From: Methylobacter sp. BlB1
Lineage (GTDB): Bacteria; Pseudomonadota; Gammaproteobacteria; Methylococcales; Methylomonadaceae
Direction of reading: 5' to 3'
Length of the DNA: 57,706 nucleotides
Assembly: GCF_015476545.1 (NCBI RefSeq)
Contig: NZ_JADMKV010000026.1
Coordinates: 1 to 57,706 of the forward strand
Each line of letters opens with the position of its first letter. The first letter of the stretch is position 1. The notes under the pieces are model-generated. The model did not search any database. It saw only the letters and a list, made by a program, of their open reading frames with translations, and was not told where the DNA came from. This document shows, in pieces, positions 1 through 7,788 of the stretch. The position numbers and the translations under genes were made by a program.

Positions 1-397
1 GAAAGTATTCGTTTCTTGAAATTTTAACCACAATATATTGTGCATTTTATATTTGCATATAACAGCATATAGACAGCAAAGAGAAAAATTCTGAATACTT
101 TCACAGTCTCTAACGCGAAACCGCCCTACTAATTATCTTCGGATTGATTTGATGACAGGGAGTTTTTACGCCGGATTATCGGCGTATTTTTATGCCGGGC
201 GATTGTTATTTTTTACAGTCAATTTGCTGAAACGCAAACGTATCCTGTTGATTGGACGACAATTTGGTATTTTTAAACGGTTATTTTTTATCATCCTCCG
301 AAAATGGAAAATCGACTTGTAACTATAGCCAAGCAATAGCGTCAGCATATTACGCCACATAATTCACCTAATCATCACTATGTAAAAAGACAACACA
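1..397. other. Intergenic region upstream of the AAA+ ATPase
   Basis: I see no gene here. The sequence is AT-rich. A 10-bp inverted repeat joins positions 1-10 (GAAAGTATTC) to 93-102. The 11-mer TTCACAGTCTC at 100-110 recurs at 48495-48505. A 7-bp hairpin (TACGCCG/CGGCGTA) at 167-186 followed by a T run resembles a plus-strand terminator for something left of the window. No clear ribosome binding site precedes the ATG at 398. Confidence 0.5.
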
Positions 398-1723
398 ATG
401 GACTTAAACGCTTCCAACCTGCAACTTGCCTTTGAGTGGCTCAAAAATATCCTGGAAGGACGCTTGCGTGTACATTTCGGACAAGCAGAAAACTTAGAGC
501 TGCAACCGTTGAATTTCTATGCCGAAAACTCGTGGCTGCCCCAATTCATAGCCAGCCACAATCCCGGTTTTGAAGAGTTTGCGGTGCTGATGCTGGCTAT
601 CGTGCCACAACTGCAGCCCGGATTTTTCAGTAAAATTATCGCTGAACACTTCCCTGAAGGCGGTGATTTCCCCGAATTCGGTGGTGTCAAGGCTGCCAAC
701 CACCGGGGCATTCTCCCTACCGGTGAAACTGCGCAGTTTATTCTCGCAGGCGACAATCTTATACAACGCCTGGAGGTTCAGAGAATCCTGAGCAGCGAAC
801 ATTGGTTTGCGCAAAAACGCATTCTCTGGCTTGAACCGGTGCGCGAAGGAGAACCGATGATGAGCGGCCGCTTGATCCTCGAGCCTGAAATTATTGAACA
901 GCTTACCATCGGCGCCATCAGCAAGCCTCGTTTCAGCCTGGATTTTCCGGCAGAATACATCGATACCGAAATGGACTGGGATGATCTGGTGCTGCACCCC
1001 AATACTTTGCGGCAAATCCATGAAGTCGAAAATTGGATCAATCATAACGATACGCTACTGCATGACTGGGGCATGAAGAAAAAAATCAAACCCGGCTACC
1101 GTGCGTTATTTTACGGCCCCCCGGGTACGGGCAAAACCCTGACCGCCACGCTGCTGGGGAAGCATACCGGCAGAGACGTATTCCGTATCGACCTGTCGCG
1201 CGTGGTGTCCAAATATATCGGCGAGACGGAAAAAAACCTGTCGCGGCTGTTCGATAAAGCCGAAAACAAAAACTGGATTCTGTTCTTCGACGAAGCGGAT
1301 GCGCTATTCGGCAAAAGAACCGACATCCGCGATGCGCACGACAAATATGCCAATCAGGAAGTCGCCTACCTGTTGCAACGAATCGAAAACCACAACGGTT
1401 TGGTCATTTTAGCGTCGAACAAACGCGCCAATATCGACGATGCATTTATTCGACGCTTTCAATCCATTATTCATTTCCCGATGCCCCGCCTCGAAGAGCG
1501 TCATAAAATTTGGGCCCAGACTTTTCCATCCCAAATCAAGATTGCGGATGATATCGACTGGCAACATGTTGCGGCCCGCTATGAACTGACGGGCGCAGGA
1601 ATATTGAATATTGCTCATTATTGTTCTGTCGAGCTATTGGCATCCCAGTCAAGCACGCTAGATTTAAAGCAATTAGAATTCGCCATTCAGCGAGAGTTTG
1701 TTAAAGAAGGAAAAATCATATAG
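398..1723 (+). CDS. AAA+ ATPase of the contractile-injection-system (Afp15/Pvc15) type
   Basis: This 441-residue protein has a non-conserved N-terminal half and a C-terminal AAA+ module. Walker A is GPPGTGKT at 240-247, Walker B is ILFFDEAD at about 294-301, sensor 1 is LASN at 338-341, and a double Arg (352-353) fits the arginine finger. The segments around DWGMKKKIKPGYRALF and VSKYIGETEKNL match the ATPases that accompany extracellular contractile injection systems, which are thought to act in their assembly or disassembly. No sheath, tube or baseplate gene is visible nearby, so here it is an orphan or the edge of a cluster left of the window. The upstream ribosome binding site is poor, and the gene ends six bases before an IS fragment, which suggests a rearranged locus. 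The AAA+ call is firm; the eCIS link rests on family resemblance. Confidence 0.8.
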   Translation: MDLNASNLQLAFEWLKNILEGRLRVHFGQAENLELQPLNFYAENSWLPQFIASHNPGFEEFAVLMLAIVPQLQPGFFSKIIAEHFPEGGDFPEFGGVKAANHRGILPTGETAQFILAGDNLIQRLEVQRILSSEHWFAQKRILWLEPVREGEPMMSGRLILEPEIIEQLTIGAISKPRFSLDFPAEYIDTEMDWDDLVLHPNTLRQIHEVENWINHNDTLLHDWGMKKKIKPGYRALFYGPPGTGKTLTATLLGKHTGRDVFRIDLSRVVSKYIGETEKNLSRLFDKAENKNWILFFDEADALFGKRTDIRDAHDKYANQEVAYLLQRIENHNGLVILASNKRANIDDAFIRRFQSIIHFPMPRLEERHKIWAQTFPSQIKIADDIDWQHVAARYELTGAGILNIAHYCSVELLASQSSTLDLKQLEFAIQREFVKEGKII

Positions 1724-1728
1724 CCACT

Positions 1729-2012
1729 ATGTTATATGCTGACATACCGTTATTAGCCCGGCATGGCATGAGCCGTAAAGGCAACCGCTGGGATAACAGT
1801 GTTTTAGGAAACTTCTTCCATACCTTGAAGACCGAGCTGGGGCTAGACAGGCGATATTTGAATATATTGAGGTCTTTTACAACCGCGAGCGGTTACACTC
1901 GGCAATGGCTATAGGCCGTTCGCAGGCTGCTAATCGCTGCATAAAGCGGCTTAACCGTATGTCCGGAAAAGTGTTGACGCATCGATACCGCGATTGTTTT
2001 TTCCATAAATAG
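1729..2012 (+). pseudogene. IS3-family transposase (OrfB) C-terminal remnant, frameshifted
   Basis: The frame from 1729 reads GMSRKGNRWDNSV followed by NFFHTLKTEL, the conserved end of the DDE integrase core of IS3-family OrfB proteins, including the catalytic-Glu neighbourhood. After TEL the frame breaks. The +1 frame continues with FEYIEVFYNRERLHSA and a degraded tail and stops at 2012. The N-terminal part and the partner OrfA are absent. The fragment starts directly after the AAA+ ATPase stop codon, so an insertion or deletion probably trimmed the downstream part of that locus. It cannot encode an active transposase. Confidence 0.85.
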
Positions 2013-2109
2013 GCGGGGTGATTCACGTTTAGCTTGCCGGACTATGTGGCCCCGTTTGTAGCCTTTGGTGGATAAATGAATCCGGCAAGAAAATTACTGT
2101 TTTAAAGGC

Positions 2110-2147
2110 ATAAAAAAACCGACCACCCTTTCAGGCTCAGCCGGTTT
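2110..2147 (-). terminator. Rho-independent terminator of ssrA
   Basis: Read on the minus strand, AACCGGCTG and GGTGGTCGGTT form a G+C-rich hairpin followed by seven T residues, ten bases past the CCA end of the tmRNA. Confidence 0.75.
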
Positions 2148-2156
2148 TCTTGAAAT

Positions 2157-2533
2157 TGGTGGAGGCGGCGGGAATTGAACCCGCGTCCGCAAGCACTCCG
2201 CCGTAAGGTCTACATGCTTATCCCGCGCTTTTAATTTAACTGTTGACTACCCGTCGGGCCAAGAGGATCAACAGCGATTTCGATTGGATTTAGCGCTTCG
2301 GACTCCGAACTAAGCCCTAACGCGATCTTATGTAATATGATCCCTGAATGTTCCGAAGAACTCTGCTCGCATAAGCACAAACAGTCAGAGAAGTGGTGCA
2401 GGTTTTAAGCTGCTAAAGCCACTGAGTAGTTTTCGTCGTTTGCGAATACTTTTTTTCTGTAGGATTTACGAGGTGTACAGTCCTCGGCATGCACTTAAGG
2501 TTTCGCTACCCACGTCGAAGCCAGGTCGCCCCC
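2157..2533 (-). ncRNA. ssrA: Transfer-messenger RNA (tmRNA)
   Basis: The 5' end GGGGGCGACC pairs with the 3' end CGCCTCC-ACCA to give a seven-pair tRNA-like acceptor stem (one G-U pair). The T-arm GGGTTCAATTCCCG sits directly upstream of it on the minus strand. The internal reading frame GCA AAC GAC GAA AAC TAC encodes the tag ANDENYSVALAA and ends with TAA, typical of a gammaproteobacterial tag with its LAA degron. tmRNA rescues stalled ribosomes and marks the incomplete proteins for proteolysis. It is a one-piece tmRNA of about 377 nt, with its own terminator downstream. Confidence 0.97.
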
Positions 2534-2592
2534 TTAACTTGCGTATTGTAATTGATAAGAGTCAATTTTGCTAAAAAGATTCCATTCATTTT

Positions 2593-2617
2593 AAAAAAAT
2601 TTTCAGCTCTCTGAAAA
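2593..2617 (-). terminator. Terminator of the GTPase operon
   Basis: On the minus strand TTTTCAG-AGAG-CTGAAAA forms a 7-bp stem followed by seven T residues, 16 bases after the stop codon of the 540-residue GTPase. It separates that operon from ssrA. Confidence 0.75.
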
Positions 2618-2632
2618 TCCTTTATCTAACTC

Positions 2633-4255
2633 TTATTCAATTAGCATTCGTGTCAAAAGGCCCTTGTCATCCCTGGATAGTTCCCGATGCTTATTATCAA
2701 TCTTACAATGTTCAATAATGTCGGTGACCTGATTTACCTGCTCGGCATGTTGATGATTGAAAGTCTCTATAATTTCCGATACTTCGTATTCAATCATGCT
2801 GAGCCCGTTAATAAGTCCTTTGTGAAGGCCCTTTAAAGCAGTTTTTTCCAGCGAAGGTTTCATTTTCTTCAAAATAAAAAACGGCGTCAGCCAGGTAATG
2901 GCGATCAGCAAGGTACTGTGAATGGCGAAATTGACGCCCAGATATTCCTCATTGCCCGCGTTGCTGGTGTAATACACGGTGAACAGCTTGTAACCGACCC
3001 AGATGATAGCCGCGAGCGGCAGCACAATCTCGCATAAGCGCATGAATTTTAAAAAAGCGCGGTGCATGACATTGCCGGGATTGGCCAGCGCTTGCCGCAC
3101 AGCCAACTCGCTCTCGCCCTGAATGATTTTCGATGCCTTCTCGCGGACCGGAGCTAACTGCTTTTTAAGCGGTGTAACCGGAATGCCTTGCTGATCAACA
3201 TTCAGCACGAATTCGTCCAGGCTGTCATCAAATCGCGCACTTGCCCATTCATCCCACAACCGTATGTCCGAGCGGGTTGGCGAGTATTTGCCTGCGGCCG
3301 GATTGGTAATTAAATCGGCTGCGTGTTCGGCATAATAATTGGCCAGTTGCTGTATCGGCCAAACCATGCCTTGCTGCAGGATATCGGCGGTGCGTTGCCA
3401 CTGTTCCTGCCACAGTTTCGGCGTCTGCTGCACAGCTTGACTGGAGCCAAGCAATGGCATCTGGCTTTGCAGTCTTTGCCTTAAGTCGTCCTTGCGGACC
3501 TGCAAGCCTCTTTGTTCAAGTTGCTCGATGACATGTTCGGTCGCCAACGATTCAATCGTGGCTTTTAACGATTCAAATTCATCGGCTTGCAGTTCTTCCG
3601 CGCAAACCGTCTTGAATATGATCGGTTCGTCAAACCCGGCCTTGTGCAATTGCTGCTTGAAATCTTCGAATTGGGCGGTCTGTCCCCTGTCCCACTGATT
3701 CAAAACAAACAGCCAGGCATGGCGGCCGCCTTCGGCGAGCAGCAGACGCCAAGCCTTTTCATCCCTGTAGCGTTCGGGGCTGACCACATAGACGAGCACG
3801 TCGATATGCGGCAACCATTCCAGAACCAGCTGTTTGTTGCTCTGCTCAGTGCTGTCAAAATCCGGCATATCGATCCAGATGATATTTTTTTTCGATTCCT
3901 CATCATGCTGGGCTATTTTAATACGGTCAATCGGCAGTTTTTCGGGCAGATGCTGTATGGCGACGCTGCGGTGATGGTACAGCGTAACTTCGCGCGATGT
4001 CGGACGCTCTACGCCGGTCCTGGCAATCGCCTGGCCGGCCAGGCGATTCAGCAGCGAGCTCTTGCCTACCCCGGTGCCCCCCATGAAGGCTACGATCAGA
4101 GGCCGGGAGCCGCTATGCGCGAACAGAGCGTCGGGCGTTCTTGCGTCGAACTCGCATAACTGCTTGGCAGACTCCTGGTTGATCCAGCCCGAAGCGGCGG
4201 CCTGCCCGGCCCAGCGTTTTGTTTGTTCTACTAAGTCAGAGTAATCGTAAGCCAT
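2633..4255 (-). CDS. Dynamin-like membrane GTPase (second of a pair)
   Basis: The 540-residue protein has an N-terminal GTPase domain: G1 is GGTGVGKS at 59-66, G3 is DMPDFDS at 129-135, and G4 is NQWD at 186-189. A helical region follows, then two hydrophobic segments (about residues 410-435 and 445-465) that should form a membrane hairpin. This layout is that of bacterial dynamin-like proteins, which bind or reshape membranes. Its start lies 20 bp inside the 3' end of the upstream GTPase gene at 4236-5975, so translation is probably coupled and the two proteins may form a heteromer. Both share the DxPDFDS form of G3. The GTPase call is firm; the membrane-remodelling role is inferred from architecture only. 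Confidence 0.75.
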   Translation of the reverse strand: MAYDYSDLVEQTKRWAGQAAASGWINQESAKQLCEFDARTPDALFAHSGSRPLIVAFMGGTGVGKSSLLNRLAGQAIARTGVERPTSREVTLYHHRSVAIQHLPEKLPIDRIKIAQHDEESKKNIIWIDMPDFDSTEQSNKQLVLEWLPHIDVLVYVVSPERYRDEKAWRLLLAEGGRHAWLFVLNQWDRGQTAQFEDFKQQLHKAGFDEPIIFKTVCAEELQADEFESLKATIESLATEHVIEQLEQRGLQVRKDDLRQRLQSQMPLLGSSQAVQQTPKLWQEQWQRTADILQQGMVWPIQQLANYYAEHAADLITNPAAGKYSPTRSDIRLWDEWASARFDDSLDEFVLNVDQQGIPVTPLKKQLAPVREKASKIIQGESELAVRQALANPGNVMHRAFLKFMRLCEIVLPLAAIIWVGYKLFTVYYTSNAGNEEYLGVNFAIHSTLLIAITWLTPFFILKKMKPSLEKTALKGLHKGLINGLSMIEYEVSEIIETFNHQHAEQVNQVTDIIEHCKIDNKHRELSRDDKGLLTRMLIE

Positions 4256-5975
4256 GTCGCTTTTCTTTCAGTTGGTGTTCGGCCGCCTGCAACTGCTCAG
4301 GTGCAATATTAAACTGTGTAAGATGGGTTAACTGTTTGGGCAGCGCGGAAAGTTTACTACCCATGCCATCGATGAATAAGGACTGTTTGACGGTATTGAG
4401 CTGATGCTGTTTCAATTCCGCCTCGACCCTGTGCACATAGTTGCCGATAGCGCTTTCGGCCAGCAAGGACGTGACGGTCAGCATCGCCGGCGCAATAATC
4501 AGATCATGCATGCCTATGCCGCCGGTATTTAATGCCAGCGCAATAGCGGCCGCATCGGTGGTGACGCGCGTGGCCCGCAGACTGTTCAGAAGCACCGGTT
4601 TTTCCTGCAATTTGTGATACAGCTGTTGCGCTGTGTTTTCCACTTCCTGTTGAAAAGCGATATGGTAGCGTCTCGCAGCCTCGCTGAAATCCTGCAAAAT
4701 ATCCGAACGCTGACTGCGCAGCAGGCTGCTGGCTTCTTTCCACCATGGGTTCTGTCTGTTCTGTTCCGCTCTATCCAGGAGCCTATCCGCCATCTGAATC
4801 AACATATGCTCGGCGATTTGCTTTAACAGCGCGACTTCGTGGCTGCTGTCGGCGATATGTTGCCGTTTGCGTCCCAGCTTCATGATTTGCCTGATCGGCC
4901 AGGTCAAAACTCTGCGCGTGCCGGACAAAACACCGGCCAGGCCCGGTATCTCCAGTAAATTCAGCAACTGCGCCAGGGCATATTTAAAAGTCTCGTAATG
5001 ATGCGGGTGATTCAGGTAATCGCGCTGATAACTCTCCAACGCCTGCTTGATCAGTTGATCGATCAGTTCCTGCCAGTCTTTTAAAGCTTGGTGCTCGGCG
5101 ACGACCGGCTCGACCCAATATTGCCAGTTCTTCTGAAGCAATTCCTGCTCATAGCGTGCCTGCTTCTTATGATTGACCTTGTGGGCCATTTGAATAAGCA
5201 AGTTCTGCCGGGATTCCGGCCAGACCGGCATGCCCGTCTGTTTTTGATAATACAAGGGCACGACTTCGGGAAATTCATCATTTCTGGCGTGGCGCCATTT
5301 TTCTTTCAGTGAATGGATCAGCAATGATTCCGAGCCTTCAACGAGCTTATTAAGACAGATAACCGTCGGCTGATGCAGGTCTTCGAGTACAGCCATGATA
5401 TCCCAGACCGACTGATCGGCATATTTTTCCTTGCTGACGGCCAGAATAATCATGTCGGCCAGTGCGATCGTCCTGATCAGGCCCTCGCGGTAATTCGCGG
5501 CATCTATCGAATCAAAATCAGGCGTATCCCAAAGGACGCTGGGCGGCAAATATTTTGAAACCGTGGTGTTTTCGGTCAATAAATAACAATCATAACGGTC
5601 TGTCCGGGCATGCGCCTGCTGCAGCTGCTGGAATCGGCCGAAATAACGCTGCAAGTCGCTGCAATCCTTCGGACTGATGTCGTTGCAAAAGCCTTCGGGA
5701 TGCACAGTATAGCCTGCCAAGGGGCTTACGCCGGCCACATTGCTGTTTAATAACAGGTTAACCAGTGAACTCTTTCCTGCTTGGGTCGGACCAATAACAG
5801 TAATCTGCAAAGGGTATTCAGGGGTAGATGCGATAAGCTGGCCTTTACGCATAAAGGCTTCCGCCAGAAGAAGCTGATCTATCCGCTGTTGATAACTTGT
5901 TTTGGCAGATTCATTGCCGGGTTGACTCAAAACGGCCTGGTAACGCTGTTTTAATAATTGGATAAATTCCAGCAT
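4236..5975 (-). CDS. Dynamin-like GTPase (first of a pair)
   Basis: The 579-residue protein carries G1 GPTQAGKS at 62-69, G3 DTPDFDS at 150-156 and G4 NKLV at 209-212. A long, mainly helical C-terminal part follows. A mildly hydrophobic Ala/Leu-rich stretch (about residues 480-520) could touch the membrane, but no clear double membrane span like that of its partner is seen. The gene overlaps the 540-residue GTPase by 20 bp, and the pair ends in a shared terminator at 2593-2617. Asymmetric tandem dynamin-like GTPases, one with and one without membrane spans, are known in bacteria and can act as heteromers. The exact role here is unknown. Confidence 0.72.
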   Translation of the reverse strand: MLEFIQLLKQRYQAVLSQPGNESAKTSYQQRIDQLLLAEAFMRKGQLIASTPEYPLQITVIGPTQAGKSSLVNLLLNSNVAGVSPLAGYTVHPEGFCNDISPKDCSDLQRYFGRFQQLQQAHARTDRYDCYLLTENTTVSKYLPPSVLWDTPDFDSIDAANYREGLIRTIALADMIILAVSKEKYADQSVWDIMAVLEDLHQPTVICLNKLVEGSESLLIHSLKEKWRHARNDEFPEVVPLYYQKQTGMPVWPESRQNLLIQMAHKVNHKKQARYEQELLQKNWQYWVEPVVAEHQALKDWQELIDQLIKQALESYQRDYLNHPHHYETFKYALAQLLNLLEIPGLAGVLSGTRRVLTWPIRQIMKLGRKRQHIADSSHEVALLKQIAEHMLIQMADRLLDRAEQNRQNPWWKEASSLLRSQRSDILQDFSEAARRYHIAFQQEVENTAQQLYHKLQEKPVLLNSLRATRVTTDAAAIALALNTGGIGMHDLIIAPAMLTVTSLLAESAIGNYVHRVEAELKQHQLNTVKQSLFIDGMGSKLSALPKQLTHLTQFNIAPEQLQAAEHQLKEKRHGLRLL

Positions 5976-6091
5976 AGAAAGTTAGCTTGGGTTTATAATA
6001 ACCCACCATTTTACTTTGTTTGGTGACAGGGTGTAATGCAATAATTATAACTAACGCAACTTGGACCTGAACTTAACTTCGAGGTTATCTT

Positions 6092-6514
6092 ATGAAGAAA
6101 CTATATGCTCTGCTGATTATTCTTTCCTGCACAACCTTAATTGCCTGCAGCAACGGCATGAAAATAAACGGCCACAATGCCCGTACGGCTTATAAATCCG
6201 TCAAAGTAATCAAAAATCGCTTGCCTGCCGAGCAACGCATTGAATTTGAAGTCTCTTTCTGGACTATCCGCGATTCTTTCAAAGATGACGATGAATTCCT
6301 TGCAAAGGTTGACGGCAAAGAACCCCAAGAAGTCATCAATTTAGGCAAGGAACTTTATCAGGAACGTAAAAATGCCGGCGCTGAAGCCTATAAGCAATAT
6401 TCAAGCTGGGACGAAATGATTGCCAAATTCGGCCAGGAACGAATAGACCAGGAAAAGAGCCGAAAGGAAGATCCTCGTGACAAAGCAAACAATGTCCTCT
6501 ATAAGTTGAAATAA
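6092..6514 (+). CDS. Small predicted lipoprotein (DUF6694-like)
   Basis: The 140-residue protein starts with a lipoprotein signal peptide (MKKLYALLIILSCTTLIAC) with a lipobox LIAC ending at Cys19. The mature part is charged and mostly helical, with a motif of the kind KNRLPAEQRIEFEVSFWTI found in small lipoproteins of the DUF6694 type. It is transcribed away from the GTPase operon from a 116-bp intergenic region and stands alone. Function is unknown; a cell-envelope location is likely. The family name is from memory and should be taken as tentative. Confidence 0.65.
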   Translation: MKKLYALLIILSCTTLIACSNGMKINGHNARTAYKSVKVIKNRLPAEQRIEFEVSFWTIRDSFKDDDEFLAKVDGKEPQEVINLGKELYQERKNAGAEAYKQYSSWDEMIAKFGQERIDQEKSRKEDPRDKANNVLYKLK

Positions 6515-6544
6515 GACTATCAATATCCTTTATAAACCATAATC

Positions 6545-7237
6545 TCATCGGCTAGGCAGCGCTTTTTGTTCAACCAGCGTTGAAACAAACTGATTCGCCT
6601 CGGCAATGGTTTGCTCCATGGCATGAATCAACTGCGATATGTCTATGCCGATTTCAATAAACTCATGCCTCAATGCCGCAATTGCCTGGGCATTGAGGTT
6701 ATGTTTCAAGTACAGCACCTGATCCTTGAATGCCAGTAGCACCGGCTGGATTTTGGCTTCAGCTCTGCGCATGGATTTGATCAACCGGGCATAATTTTGT
6801 CTGGCCGCCTTCAGCTGTTGCCTGCTCAGATTGCGCAAGGAGCGGTTCGTATATTCATCCAGCTCCCTTTCCCACTCGATAAACAGCGCTTCACTGACAT
6901 CTTCTATTGCTCTGATTCTGTCGCTGACGGCCTCGGATTTGGTGCGGCAGAACTGATATTGCCTGTTCAGCAGATTGTATTTATGGTCCAGCGTGGTCTC
7001 GCTGACGGTGACCAGCGACTTAAAACGCTCCAGCGCATCCTGAAACTCATCCCGGGTATCCTGCAAACTGACGCAGGCCTGCTCGACCTGGGAAACGACG
7101 ATGGTGCGCTTGTGATCGCCTATCGATTCCCTGGCGCTGTAATAAACGTTGCGGAATTTTTTTGAAAAAAAACGGCTGAGCGAATCGAATGATTTTTTTA
7201 CCAGAAAGCTCGTGAACGATTTGTTGTATTCAGACAT
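6545..7237 (-). CDS. DUF2959 coiled-coil protein
   Basis: The 230-residue protein belongs to the DUF2959 family: the blocks SVSDRIRAIEDVSEALF-like (seen here as AVSDRIRAIEDVSEALF), LIKSMRRAEAKIQPVL and FKDQVLYLKHNLNAQA are characteristic. It is almost wholly helical with long coiled-coil stretches and no signal peptide or membrane span. Family members have no established function. The start at 7237 overlaps the upstream MfnE-like kinase gene by 40 bp and has only a weak ribosome binding site, so it is probably co-transcribed as the last gene of the 11324-6545 unit. A role in cofactor synthesis is not implied by its sequence. Confidence 0.8.
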   Translation of the reverse strand: MSEYNKSFTSFLVKKSFDSLSRFFSKKFRNVYYSARESIGDHKRTIVVSQVEQACVSLQDTRDEFQDALERFKSLVTVSETTLDHKYNLLNRQYQFCRTKSEAVSDRIRAIEDVSEALFIEWERELDEYTNRSLRNLSRQQLKAARQNYARLIKSMRRAEAKIQPVLLAFKDQVLYLKHNLNAQAIAALRHEFIEIGIDISQLIHAMEQTIAEANQFVSTLVEQKALPSR

Positions 7238-7788
7238 TGGAAACTTCGATGATTAATGATTTTTACTGTAAACGGCGCCTGCGCTATAAAACCGCAAAAC
7301 GCCTTATCGACAATGCCTTGCTCGGCAAGTTTATCAATGTCGAGATCGGCGTCAATTACCGCTGACTTTACCAGAATCAGCTCGTCCGCCGAAAGCATCG
7401 CGGCTAGCCAGGCGGCCAGACTATCCGATGTAATGTCCCAACTGGCTTGGATTCCCGCCTTATCAAGCTCGGCAATATCGGGCGACCAGATCACCGTCTT
7501 CTGCCGCGCCGACTGCGCCTGGATGCCGGCAATTGAACCTGCGATTGAAAAAGCAGGCTTGAGCCCTTTAAACAGCAAAGCCATCTGCTGCATGGCCAGC
7601 AGCGCCATCGCATGCGCCACGCCATCATCAAACCGCCAGTGCTGCTGGGCCAGTCTGACCTGGTCGGCAAAAGCGCCGCCGCCGGGCACAATCACCACAC
7701 CATCGGCATATTTCCGCTCGATCGCGTTCAGGCACGCAACCAGCACGCCCGATTCGGCCAGACTGCCGCCCAGCTTGATAACGATCAT
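7198..7788 (-). CDS. Amino-acid-kinase-family protein, MfnE-like
   Basis: The 196-residue protein has the N-terminal IKLGGSL motif and the VIVPGGGAFAD loop of the amino acid kinase fold. It is short, without an ACT domain, like archaeal MfnE, which phosphorylates [5-(aminomethyl)furan-3-yl]methyl phosphate in methanofuran synthesis. Homologous kinases occur in the C1 clusters of methylotrophs, where a methanofuran analogue (methylofuran) carries formyl groups. Its ATG overlaps the pabB stop (ATGA) and its 3' end overlaps the DUF2959 gene by 40 bp. The kinase fold is clear; substrate is inferred from similarity and from MfnF- and MfnD-like neighbours. Confidence 0.75.
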   Translation of the reverse strand: MIVIKLGGSLAESGVLVACLNAIERKYADGVVIVPGGGAFADQVRLAQQHWRFDDGVAHAMALLAMQQMALLFKGLKPAFSIAGSIAGIQAQSARQKTVIWSPDIAELDKAGIQASWDITSDSLAAWLAAMLSADELILVKSAVIDADLDIDKLAEQGIVDKAFCGFIAQAPFTVKIINHRSFQCLNTTNRSRAFW

